Source: JBGMEA01 sp041447245 (GTDB taxonomy: Bacteria > Bacillota > Clostridia > Eubacteriales > Anaerofustaceae). Taken from it: a DNA stretch of 64,000 bases. Location: assembly GCA_041447245.1 (NCBI GenBank), contig JBGMEA010000027.1, positions 207,965 through 271,964 on the forward strand. Reading direction: 5' to 3'. Under the pieces are notes generated by a model that saw only the letters and a program-made list of their open reading frames with translations, did not search any database and was not told the DNA's origin. Position 1 is the stretch's first letter. Each line of letters starts with the position of its first letter. This document shows positions 40,807 through 49,266 of the stretch, piece by piece. The position numbers and the translations under genes are program-made.

Positions 40807-43248
40807 ATGTATCAATTCAGACCTGCCACAGAACGAATCCAATACATGAGAGAACTGATTCGGGACAGAGTCATTCAAACCGACGCAGAGCGCGCACTCA
40901 TTATCACGGAATCCTATCAAAAGAATGAACATGTCGTTCCTATTATTAAACGACCGATGGGCACGTACGACATCTGTTCCCAAATGACCGTGCGTGTCGA
41001 AGATTTCGAACTGATCGTCGGGAATAAGGCAAAGAATTTTCTCGGTGCCTGCGTCAACGCGGAATGGGCAGGCGCAGGGTGGATTCCTTTTTTTGCGCAA
41101 AACTGGACGTTACGCAAAGACGGACTGCTGCACAACCCGGATGATGAGGAACTGCACATGAGCATCGATCCGCAGGATCTGGACGCACTTCGTTCTATCG
41201 CGGATTACTGGAACGGACGCACCGTCAACGCCACTGCGGAAGCATGGAAACCGGAAGGATATGAGGAACTCGCAAAACTGGAAGTTTCCAGTTACGGAGC
41301 CGGCATGGGACTCATGAGCATTCCCGTCGGGCATCTGACTCCCGGACATGAAAAGATTATCAAAGAGGGATACAAAGCCATTCGCGATCAGGCACAAACT
41401 TGGATCGACGAACACCGCGGTAATCTGATGGGCGAAGACATGAACCGTTATCTGTTTTACAAATCGGCAGTCATTGCTTGCGATGCGGCAATCATGCTCG
41501 TCAGACGATATGCGCAGGCATGTTTCGACAAAGCGGATGACAGTAACAACCCCGAACGAAAAAAAGAACTGCAACGCATGGGAGAAAGCCTGCTCTGGAT
41601 CAGCGAACATCCGGCGCGCAGCTTCTGGGAAGCCTGCCAGGCGGCCATCCTCTATCAATTATTCCTGTCCATCGATTCGGGATATCCCGCCCTTGCATTC
41701 GGACGGTTTGACCAGTACACCTGGCCGTATCTGAAAGCCGATCTCGAGTCGGGAAGGCTCACGCTGGATCAGGCGCAGGAAATCGTCGATGCATTTTTCC
41801 TCAAAGCAAACTGTTTTTACGGCGGCGCGCCTGGGAAACTGGCACAGACTACGGGCATCGGCAATACCTATCAGCACACCACCATCGGAGGCATTGATCC
41901 CGATACGGGAGAAGATGCGACAAATCCGGTCACTTATATGGTGTTGGAAACCATCGGCAGACTCAAACTGCATGATCCCACCATTTCTCTGCGCATCAAT
42001 CAAAGCACCCCGGCAGAACTGTGGGCTTGCGCGCTTGAAACCGCAAAGATGGTCGGCGGACTTCCGCTGTTTCAGAACGACGAAGTCATTGTTCCGGGTC
42101 TGATGAAGGAGCTTGACTTCGAACTGAGGGATGCGCGTGACTACAGTGTTATCGGCTGCCAGGAAATCGTCGGTTCGGGAAATGATTATCCCGCGCCGAA
42201 CGGCGTGCACGCACCTCATGCCAGCGTTCATTTCGGTGTCATTTTCGATATGGCGATCAATAACGGCATCAATCCATATAACGGTGTCGCATCATCTCTT
42301 CAGACGGGGTATCTGTATGATATGACATCTTTTGACGAAGTGCGCGAAGCAGTGCGCAGCATGTCCTCTTATATTCTCAAATCCTTTGTTTCGATCAACA
42401 ATTATGCGGAAGTACTCACGCAATACCACGCGCCTCATGCGGCGCTTTCCATCTCCATGCAGGGATGCATGGAAAACGGCAAAGACGCAACAGCGGGAGG
42501 ATGCAAATACAATTCCTACGGGGGCACCGCAACAGGTCTTGCGACATTGGCCGATTCACTTGCCACTATCAAATATATGGTATTTGACAAAAAAATCTGT
42601 TCCGCCAGAGAACTGTACGATGCGGTCATGGCAAACTGGGAAGGGCACGAACCGCTCAGACAGTATATTCTCAATGAAGTACCCCACTATGGAAACAACG
42701 ATCCCTACGTTGACGAGCAGATGGAATGGATCACCAATGTGTATTACGACATCTGCAGGGAATGTTACAGCACCCGCTCGAAAGTCTACAAGGCGGGTTT
42801 ATACGGAGCATCCGACCATGTCGCACAGGGTTATCATACGTGGGCAACTCCGGACGGAAGGAAAACGGGCGAACCGATCGCGGATGCAACCTCACCCGCA
42901 CAGAGCCGCGACAAAAATGGGCCAACCGCCGTATTCGGTTCCGCATGTACCTTCGATCACGGGAAATACATGGATGGCATTGCCCTGAATCTGCGCATCC
43001 ATCCCAGTGCCCTGAGTCGGGATGACGGCATCGCAAAGCTGCGCGATATGACCAAAGTATATTTTTCCCGCGGCGGAATGGAAGTACAATACAATGTCGT
43101 CAGCACGGACACGCTGCGCGCCGCACAGAAAGATCCCGCATCCTACCGTGATCTTGTCGTCCGTATCGCAGGCTACTCCGCCTACTTCGTGGAACTGAAC
43201 GAAGACTGCCAGAACGATATCATCTCCAGAAACGAAAATGCATTTTAA
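40807..43248 (+). CDS. Glycyl-radical enzyme of unassigned specificity
   Basis: The 813-aa pyruvate formate-lyase-superfamily enzyme has a radical site VVRIAGYSAYF (Gly789). The thiyl cysteine is in SVIGCQEIVG (Cys451, with Glu453 two residues on), the GCxE pattern of the dehydratase/lyase branch rather than the CC pair of true PFL. The substrate cannot be read from the sequence. Glycerol/diol dehydratase, hydroxyproline dehydratase, CutC- or isethionate-lyase-like types are all possible. No microcompartment genes flank it. AAAGGAGG precedes the ATG. Confidence 0.9.
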   Translation: MYQFRPATERIQYMRELIRDRVIQTDAERALIITESYQKNEHVVPIIKRPMGTYDICSQMTVRVEDFELIVGNKAKNFLGACVNAEWAGAGWIPFFAQNWTLRKDGLLHNPDDEELHMSIDPQDLDALRSIADYWNGRTVNATAEAWKPEGYEELAKLEVSSYGAGMGLMSIPVGHLTPGHEKIIKEGYKAIRDQAQTWIDEHRGNLMGEDMNRYLFYKSAVIACDAAIMLVRRYAQACFDKADDSNNPERKKELQRMGESLLWISEHPARSFWEACQAAILYQLFLSIDSGYPALAFGRFDQYTWPYLKADLESGRLTLDQAQEIVDAFFLKANCFYGGAPGKLAQTTGIGNTYQHTTIGGIDPDTGEDATNPVTYMVLETIGRLKLHDPTISLRINQSTPAELWACALETAKMVGGLPLFQNDEVIVPGLMKELDFELRDARDYSVIGCQEIVGSGNDYPAPNGVHAPHASVHFGVIFDMAINNGINPYNGVASSLQTGYLYDMTSFDEVREAVRSMSSYILKSFVSINNYAEVLTQYHAPHAALSISMQGCMENGKDATAGGCKYNSYGGTATGLATLADSLATIKYMVFDKKICSARELYDAVMANWEGHEPLRQYILNEVPHYGNNDPYVDEQMEWITNVYYDICRECYSTRSKVYKAGLYGASDHVAQGYHTWATPDGRKTGEPIADATSPAQSRDKNGPTAVFGSACTFDHGKYMDGIALNLRIHPSALSRDDGIAKLRDMTKVYFSRGGMEVQYNVVSTDTLRAAQKDPASYRDLVVRIAGYSAYFVELNEDCQNDIISRNENAF

Positions 43249-43330
43249 ACTAAAAAAGCCGTTCAAATGCAAGGACAAAACCCCGCTGCATCACGGCTAT
43301 CAATCTCAAGAATAATGTATCTTATCTTAA

Positions 43331-43357
43331 GGAACGCACTGCCGCGTTCCTTTTTTG
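43331..43357 (+). terminator. Terminator after the glycyl-radical unit
   Basis: GGAACGC and GCGTTCC flank ACTGCC and are followed by TTTTTT. Confidence 0.85.
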
Positions 43358-43479
43358 TCTTTAAAGAACAACGCAGCCGCGGCGCTTTCCGATAAGTCAA
43401 ATTCAATCGTATCATCAAGATCAACCTGCGGGAAAACCATTGTTATCAACGGTACAATCCAAGTCAACATACCGCATAT

Positions 43480-43732
43480 CGTCAAGAACGACTCGGGGTG
43501 GGCATTAAGCGTGATGCTCTGCTTTTGAAGAGTTTACCCAACTTCAAGAATGATTGATATTTCGTGCCCTTCATGAGCGTGGCTTGCTGAGCGAATGCTA
43601 TTATTATAAGCGGATCGTTCGCCGCCGATGCGGTGACTGCCAAACAATCACAATCATAAAAACAATGAACAACCATTGTAGGGATCGCATATCATGCGAT
43701 CCACACATGCAATGCGTTCCTCATTCGCAAAA
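43480..43732. repeat. Mosaic intergenic repeat block with 21-nt hairpin
   Basis: Shares pieces with the 48.4-49.2 and 63.7-63.9 kb gaps: TGAGCGTGGCTTGCTGAGCGAA, the GCCGC/GCGGT hairpin near 43625 and the CAATCACAA tail. It also holds a 21-nt hairpin at 43682-43702 (arms GGATCGCAT and ATGCGATCC, loop ATC). A half hairpin (AATGCGTTCC) follows. Nothing coding is supported in 43249-43732. Confidence 0.75.
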
Positions 43733-44407
43733 TCAAATCGGCAGCACGGTATGAATCACACCAAACGATTCTTTAAAATATGCAAACCCTTCGATGTAAC
43801 GATCAGCCATCGCTTCGATTTCTTTCCTGTCAGTCTCGTTGTGTTTCTCTTCCACGGCATACACATACATCCCTGCCCGCTTCCCAGCCATCACACCCTC
43901 CAGTGTGTCTTCAAATACGATGCAGTTTTCCGGAAGGACGGATAAAGCTTTCGCAACGGAATAATACACCGCAGGGTCGGGCTTGCCTTTGCCGACCTCG
44001 CAGCAAGTCAGCAGCAAATCAAAATCATCTTCCATATCGGCCGTTTCAACCACATGACGGATGATCCGCTGGTCGCTGCTGCTCCCCACCGCGGTTTTGT
44101 ATCCTGCCGCCTTCAGTGCACGAACAAATTCTTTGGCGTAAGGCTTGAGCATTTTTTTGTCCGTATACAATTCAATGGACAGTTCCGTCCATTCACGTTT
44201 GATTTCTTCCGCGCTCTCAGAGAGCATTAAAGTTTCTTTCGCATAAACAGCGCATTCCGAGAACGATCTTCCTCCGAAATTCAATCCGAGTTCCTCGAAG
44301 TTCATTCCGCGACGCCCGAAAAATATCTCGTCCACTCGCTTCCATATTCCCAAACTGTCCACCAATGTCCCGTCAAAATCAAATATCACTGCTTTTGTTT
44401 CCGTCAT
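43733..44407 (-). CDS. HAD-family phosphatase (PgmB/Gph-like)
   Basis: The 224-aa haloacid-dehalogenase-fold hydrolase shows motif I IFDFDGTLVDS, motif II TAVGSSSD, the Lys motif GKGKPDPAVYY and motif IV FEDTLEGV. The helical cap between motifs I and II places it with beta-phosphoglucomutase and phosphoglycolate phosphatase types. The substrate is unknown. The ribosome binding site is weak. Confidence 0.88.
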   Translation of the reverse strand: MTETKAVIFDFDGTLVDSLGIWKRVDEIFFGRRGMNFEELGLNFGGRSFSECAVYAKETLMLSESAEEIKREWTELSIELYTDKKMLKPYAKEFVRALKAAGYKTAVGSSSDQRIIRHVVETADMEDDFDLLLTCCEVGKGKPDPAVYYSVAKALSVLPENCIVFEDTLEGVMAGKRAGMYVYAVEEKHNETDRKEIEAMADRYIEGFAYFKESFGVIHTVLPI

Positions 44408-44594
44408 CGTTTTAGCATCCGTTCCATTCTTTGTTTAATCATCATAGCATATCCCTTATCCCATGCCGACCGAATAATGAAAATTAAATTCTTAAAGAAC
44501 ATTTTGGCAGAAAGTTCTTTGTGCTATAATTGTCCGGGGAGATCACGATACAAGATGTCACTCCGTTCAGCAAACAAACATAACGGGAGAAACA

Positions 44595-45341
44595 ATGAGC
44601 GAAGATTTCGTCAGTGCAATCATTCCCGCCGCAGGCATGAGCAGCCGAATGAATGCCGAAAAAAATAAAAATTTTCTCTGCATCCAAGGTTATCCCGTCC
44701 TGAGCTATTCTCTGACAGTTTTCTGTCAATGCAAAGAAATTCAAGAGATCATCCTGGTGCACAAACCTGGGGACAGAAAAGAAATCGACAATGCGGTCAA
44801 TATTGCCAAGCCGGACAAACCGATCAAACTTGTTTTCGGAGGGGAAACCAGACAGCAATCCGTCTACTTTGGACTTGGTGCCGTTGACCCCAAAAGCGTC
44901 TATACGGTCATTCATGATGCCGCCCGTCCGTTTGTAACCCGGGAAATTATTGAGAATTGCCTACGGGCTGCCAAACAGCACGAAGCCGCATGCGCCGCCG
45001 TAAAGGCCAAAGATACCTATGTTTTGGCAAACCGCGGTGAAATCGAAAGTTCGCTGAACCGTGATCTGCTGTATCTCATTCAGACTCCGCAGATTTTCCG
45101 ATCCGAACTGATACTGCGCGCACACGAAGCGGCACGCGCCGACAATGTGGAGGCCACGGATGACACGACTCTTGTCAAACGAATCGGACATCCCGTCGCA
45201 CTCACGCCGGGATCTTACGACAACATTAAACTGACAACCTATGATGATCTGCTCTTTGCGGAAATGATCATGCGGAATAAGAAAAAAACGGAGGATTCGA
45301 ATGTATATCGACAATCAGACGATCGTACAGATCTTTTATAA
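44595..45341 (+). CDS. ispD: 2-C-methyl-D-erythritol 4-phosphate cytidylyltransferase
   Basis: The 248-aa MEP-pathway enzyme joins CTP and MEP. The signatures IIPAAGMSSRM, VIHDAARPF, LIQTPQIF, ATDDTTLV and DNIKLTTYDDLLFAE are all in place. GGGAGAAAC precedes the ATG. The last ~14 codons overlap the next gene by 41 nt in another frame, so the tail (DSNVYRQSDDRTDLL) is an extension beyond the conserved domain. The gene heads a unit with E1alpha, E1beta and an E2-like gene. A CDP-ribitol-forming TarI role is less likely. Confidence 0.92.
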   Translation: MSEDFVSAIIPAAGMSSRMNAEKNKNFLCIQGYPVLSYSLTVFCQCKEIQEIILVHKPGDRKEIDNAVNIAKPDKPIKLVFGGETRQQSVYFGLGAVDPKSVYTVIHDAARPFVTREIIENCLRAAKQHEAACAAVKAKDTYVLANRGEIESSLNRDLLYLIQTPQIFRSELILRAHEAARADNVEATDDTTLVKRIGHPVALTPGSYDNIKLTTYDDLLFAEMIMRNKKKTEDSNVYRQSDDRTDLL

Positions 45342-46260
45342 AATGCTGAAAGCACGATTGTTCGAGGAAAAAGTATCCCAATTGCAGGATGACGGACTCA
45401 TCCGCACCCCGCTCCACCTGTCGATCGGACAGGAGGCCACAGCAGCCGCAGTGGCAGCGCTTCGCGGCGAAGATATTATTTTTGCACCGCATCGAAACTT
45501 CACTTTGGCAATCGCGGCGGATGTCAATGCAAAGGATCTGCTTGCCGAAGTGGCAGGGCTGGACACCGGACTGTGTGCAGGAAAGGCCGGACCTGCCGGA
45601 TATTGTGATAATCGAGTCAATTTTTACGGAGCAAATGCGCTTGCGGGCGGGCAGTTTGCCAAAGCCGTCGGAGTTGCATTGTCCTACAAACTTCAGCAGA
45701 CGCATACCTGCGTCGTCTGTTTTGCGGGGGACGGAGCTTGCGCGGATGGCTCGTTTCAGGAAGCCGTCAACATGGCCTGTCTTTATGAACTTCCGGTTAT
45801 TTTCTTTATCGAGAACAACTGTTACGCGGCACGCAGCAGTGTGGATCGCGTTCTGAATGTTACCGATATTGCGGACAGAGCCAAAGGATTCGGCATTCCG
45901 GGTATCATCACAGACGGAAACAATGCCGTCGATGTATACGAAGCGATGATCAAGGCACTCGATTATGCACTCAATAACAGCGCGCCGATTCTCGTGGAAA
46001 GCAAAACCTATCGTCTTGCGGGATTTACACTCGACGATGATCAGGCATATCGCACAAATGAAGAAATCAAGGACTGGGTCGAATACGACGCTATCGATAA
46101 CATTACTGCTTATATGGTTGCAAACGGCATCGGCATCGAAGATGATTTAATGATGATTCGCAAACGAATCGAAGATGAAATCAACACCGCGTCCGATGAA
46201 ATCCGCTCACAACTCGAATCCATACGAAAAAAAGAGACCGCTTCGACCGAAGCGGAATAA
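45301..46260 (+). CDS. Divergent E1alpha-like thiamine-diphosphate protein
   Basis: The 319-aa E1alpha fold of PDH/AcoA type keeps the ThDP-Mg motif GDGACADG (143-150) to FFIENN (Asn173). Sites where E1alpha normally has active-site histidines differ. The THRGHGH segment reads PHRNFTL (63-69), GRGGSMH reads GKAGPAG (94-100), and the loop GHS reads GFT (241-243). The loop His helps reductive acylation of lipoate in studied enzymes. CGGAGG precedes the ATG. The start lies inside ispD and E1beta follows after 13 nt. It probably pairs with that beta subunit; the reaction is unknown. Confidence 0.85.
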   Translation: MYIDNQTIVQIFYKMLKARLFEEKVSQLQDDGLIRTPLHLSIGQEATAAAVAALRGEDIIFAPHRNFTLAIAADVNAKDLLAEVAGLDTGLCAGKAGPAGYCDNRVNFYGANALAGGQFAKAVGVALSYKLQQTHTCVVCFAGDGACADGSFQEAVNMACLYELPVIFFIENNCYAARSSVDRVLNVTDIADRAKGFGIPGIITDGNNAVDVYEAMIKALDYALNNSAPILVESKTYRLAGFTLDDDQAYRTNEEIKDWVEYDAIDNITAYMVANGIGIEDDLMMIRKRIEDEINTASDEIRSQLESIRKKETASTEAE

Positions 46261-46273
46261 ACGGAGGAGCGAA

Positions 46274-47248
46274 ATGAAAGAACTTACTTATGCACAAGCT
46301 GTCAGAGAAGCGCTCCGACAAGCACTCAACAGTGATCCATCCGTCATTCTGACCGGAGCCGCTGTCACAACCGGAGGAGATTACGGAGTAACAGAACAGT
46401 TGAACGAAGAATTCGGCGCGCAGCGCATCATCGATACCCCGACCTCCGAAAACGGAACGGTGGGCATGGCACTCGGACTCGCCATGACAGGCGCTCTTCC
46501 GATTGTCGAAATCAAAGGCAATTTCCTTCTGCGCTGTCTCGACACGATTGCGAACCAAATTGCCATCAACGAATTTCAGACAAACGCACAATACGATTCG
46601 GCCGTCATCATTCGCAGCGATGTCGGATATGACCCTTTTTTGGGGCCACAAAAAGCACAATCCTATGAATCCATGTTCTGCCAGATTCCGGGACTCACTG
46701 TCCTGTATCCATCCTGCGGCGCTGATGCAATCCAACTGATGAACGCATCGGTTCAATTGCATAAGCCTGTCCTGTTTTTGGAAAATCGTGCGATGTATCG
46801 CCAATCTCAGCAAGTACCGGATGACACATCGCTTTCTGTTCCCATTGGAAAAGCACATACATTGCAAGAAGGAACGGATGTCACCATCATTACTTACGGG
46901 CCATGCGTCGATCTCTGCAGAAAAGCAGCCGAACGGGCAAAGCTGGAAGAAATCAACTGCGAAGTAATTGATCTGCGCACTTTGTATCCTTTTGACAAAG
47001 AAACAATCGTCGATTCCGTCAAAAAAACGGGGAAAGCTATTATTGTTCACGAAGCCCATCTCACGGGAGGCCTCGGTGCCGAAATTGCAGCTTGCATTGC
47101 TGACAGTGAAGCATTCGACTATCTTGAAGCTCCCATCAAGCGAATCGCATCGGATGACACACCCATTGCATACAGCCCGGAACAATACCGCACAGCCGTT
47201 CCGGATGTACAGAAGATTTACGATATTATATTGGAATTAACCTGTTAG
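46274..47248 (+). CDS. Divergent E1beta-like subunit
   Basis: The 324-aa transketolase-type beta subunit has the ThDP-activating Glu59 region DTPTSENGTVGMALGLA and the C-terminal domain (DVTIITYGPCVDLCRKAA...HLTGGLGAEIAA). The usual HSQS motif reads KAQS (127-130), so the conserved beta-His is a Lys-Ala pair here. CGGAGGAGCG precedes the ATG at 46274; a longer reading lies inside E1alpha. It is followed 13 nt later by the E2-like gene. Confidence 0.87.
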   Translation: MKELTYAQAVREALRQALNSDPSVILTGAAVTTGGDYGVTEQLNEEFGAQRIIDTPTSENGTVGMALGLAMTGALPIVEIKGNFLLRCLDTIANQIAINEFQTNAQYDSAVIIRSDVGYDPFLGPQKAQSYESMFCQIPGLTVLYPSCGADAIQLMNASVQLHKPVLFLENRAMYRQSQQVPDDTSLSVPIGKAHTLQEGTDVTIITYGPCVDLCRKAAERAKLEEINCEVIDLRTLYPFDKETIVDSVKKTGKAIIVHEAHLTGGLGAEIAACIADSEAFDYLEAPIKRIASDDTPIAYSPEQYRTAVPDVQKIYDIILELTC

Positions 47249-47261
47249 GAGGATGAGGGAT

Positions 47262-48314
47262 ATGGAACAAAATAATGAAAACACCAAAGTAAAAGCATCT
47301 CCGGCCGCCAGAAGAATCGCCAGAGAGCTCGGATTGGATCTGGCACAAATTTCCGGCACGGGAATTGACGGGCGCATTCAGTTGGAAGATGTTCACGCGT
47401 ATCAGGAATCCGTTGCAGATGCAGCGTCGCCACAGATTCAGGAAGAGCCCGTTGCACAATCGGATGAAAGTGTGACGGCTCAGGATCAGGAAGAAGAAGT
47501 TTATGAATTTGTTCAGGCTGAGGAAATACCGTCCGAAGAAACGATTTCGGAATCGGATGCGGAGGAAGAGCCCATTCCTGAAGTAATCGAAGAATTCAGC
47601 ACCGAGGAGAGCGAAGCAGAAGCACCTGCGCTGTCAGCCGATGAAGAGGTTTCCGAATTAACCGAAACGAAAGAAGCATCCGAAGAATTCGCAAATCCGG
47701 CTGAACCGGTTTTCGAAAGCGAAGAGGAAACACCCGACACCGAACAGGAATGCACCTGTGAAACCTGCGAAGAAGAAGACGGTGATGCCAATGAAGAAGA
47801 TTATTCGGAACTCGATGATTTCGATCTGATTCCGCCCATGCCGGTTTCCATTTCACTTCAGGTCAGCGATGAAGGTCTGATCTCCATGCTGGAAGGCATG
47901 CAGGCGGAACTCGATGACGAGCTGATCAATGCAGTCGTAAAAAGCGTCTGCTGCGCTTTGAAAAAAGCGGAAATTTCGGTTTATGAAGACAAAGTCAACG
48001 TACTCGAACTGGAAGGCAAGGATATCTATGCCCGCACGGCAATCAATGCTCATGAGAGCAAAATCAGCGAGATTGAATATACCGACGAGGAATTCGAAGA
48101 CGTTCTCATTAATATTTGGGACCTCACCGATACCGGGCTGAGATCCTTCCAGAAATGCGACGTCGATACCATGCACCTCTTTATTCTGTACGACGATTCG
48201 ACGATCACTGTGGAAATGACCTGCGACGAATATCTGCTCGACGTTGGGGAATGTGCTTATTTCATGCAGATTCTCAAAAAATATCTGCAGCACCCTTCAT
48301 ACATGCTGCTGTAG
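47262..48314 (+). CDS. E2-like scaffold without lipoyl domain and with degenerate catalytic domain
   Basis: The 350-aa protein starts almost at once with a clean peripheral subunit-binding domain (KASPAARRIARELGLDL...GTGIDGRI, ~residues 10-47). A ~140-residue Glu/Asp-rich linker with CTCETC follows, then a domain (~195-350) that lines up with E2 acyltransferase. There ISNLGxxG reads INIWDLTDTG, and the catalytic DHRxxDG reads DEYLLDV (322-328). No lipoyl domain and no DKA lysine are present. The first ATG (47253) touches GGAGG, so 47262 is preferred. It probably binds the E1 pair. Acyl transfer is not expected. Confidence 0.82.
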   Translation: MEQNNENTKVKASPAARRIARELGLDLAQISGTGIDGRIQLEDVHAYQESVADAASPQIQEEPVAQSDESVTAQDQEEEVYEFVQAEEIPSEETISESDAEEEPIPEVIEEFSTEESEAEAPALSADEEVSELTETKEASEEFANPAEPVFESEEETPDTEQECTCETCEEEDGDANEEDYSELDDFDLIPPMPVSISLQVSDEGLISMLEGMQAELDDELINAVVKSVCCALKKAEISVYEDKVNVLELEGKDIYARTAINAHESKISEIEYTDEEFEDVLINIWDLTDTGLRSFQKCDVDTMHLFILYDDSTITVEMTCDEYLLDVGECAYFMQILKKYLQHPSYMLL

Positions 48315-48329
48315 AATAATAAATCAAAA

Positions 48330-48369
48330 CGCAAAAAGACGCTGTCCGCTTCAGACAGCGTTTTTTTAT
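48330..48369 (+). terminator. Terminator after the ispD-E1-E2-like unit
   Basis: AAAGACGCTGTC and GACAGCGTTTTTT flank CGCTTCA, with a long T-run. Confidence 0.9.
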
Positions 48370-48480
48370 TTTCTCTGTGTCCGCATCATCCTCCTTTCTG
48401 TATGGGAACGCTAAAGAATGTAACACTCTAATCTACCCCTACAGATTAATTCCAACTTTCAAACCATGCACATTCGGTTA

Positions 48481-49175
48481 GGAACGCATTATCCCGGAAC
48501 GCGTCATAAGCGTTCCCTGCATTGTAAATCTGAAATCAATACAACAATAGAAACAACATGCTTGATTTTGTAATGAACGGTTGGGGCGGCATCGAGCGTG
48601 ATGCGTCCGAGCAAGGGCATGACCCGCACGGTTTTGGTATAAAAATTCCAAGCAGATTTTACTTCTGCCGACTTTCACGGACATCCGTTCCATTATCTGC
48701 CGATGGGATTTTTGTCAAAACCGAAAGGCTGACATGCCGAGAGGCGCATCAGCGAAAAGCGTTTTGCTGGCTTTTTGAAAGGCTTTCTTCACTTAAATAT
48801 ATTGCCACATGATCTGCCTTTCATGAGCATAGCTTGCGGAGCGAACATCCTTATATGTTGGTTCGCTCTCGGGCGAATATCCCGAGACAGCCTATAGATT
48901 AAATACAAACAAAAAAACAACGAACAACCCTCAGTAGGGATTGCATATCATGCGATCCACACCTGGTGATCATTAGAATCAAAAAAGGAACGAAAACCAC
49001 GGAACGCGTAATACGCGTTCCCTACATTGCATATTTAAAACCAAAACAATAATCAAACAAAGAGGCACGCATACAATGCGTGCCCTGTTTGCAAAGCGAA
49101 TGCCATTTATAGCGGGTCGCCCGCCGCCGAAGCGGCAACTACCCAACGATCAATCACAACCAAGCAAACAATGAA
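48481..49175. repeat. Large mosaic intergenic repeat with four hairpins
   Basis: The 950-bp gap between the E2-like gene and aspS holds no supported gene. The 21-nt hairpins lie at 48496-48516 (one mismatch), 48938-48958 (one G-T wobble), 49001-49021 (arms GGAACGCGT/ACGCGTTCC) and 49064-49084 (arms GGCACGCAT/ATGCGTGCC). The stretch 49064-49175 is closely repeated at 63696-63803, with a GCCGC-CGAA-GCGGC hairpin and GATCAATCACAA. GAGCGTGATGC near 48593 is shared with 43508. Confidence 0.8.
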
Positions 49176-49266
49176 TACCCAAAAACCGCCAGTCCCTCTT
49201 GCCGTAAGGAAAACAATGTATAAAAACCCGCCGCTTTCGCGGCGGGTTCCGTTTACCCATCAAATC

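Noticed and set aside
46181..47185. 334-aa frame on the minus strand
   Set aside because: Antisense to the E1beta gene, which has clear family motifs and a ribosome binding site; a shadow.
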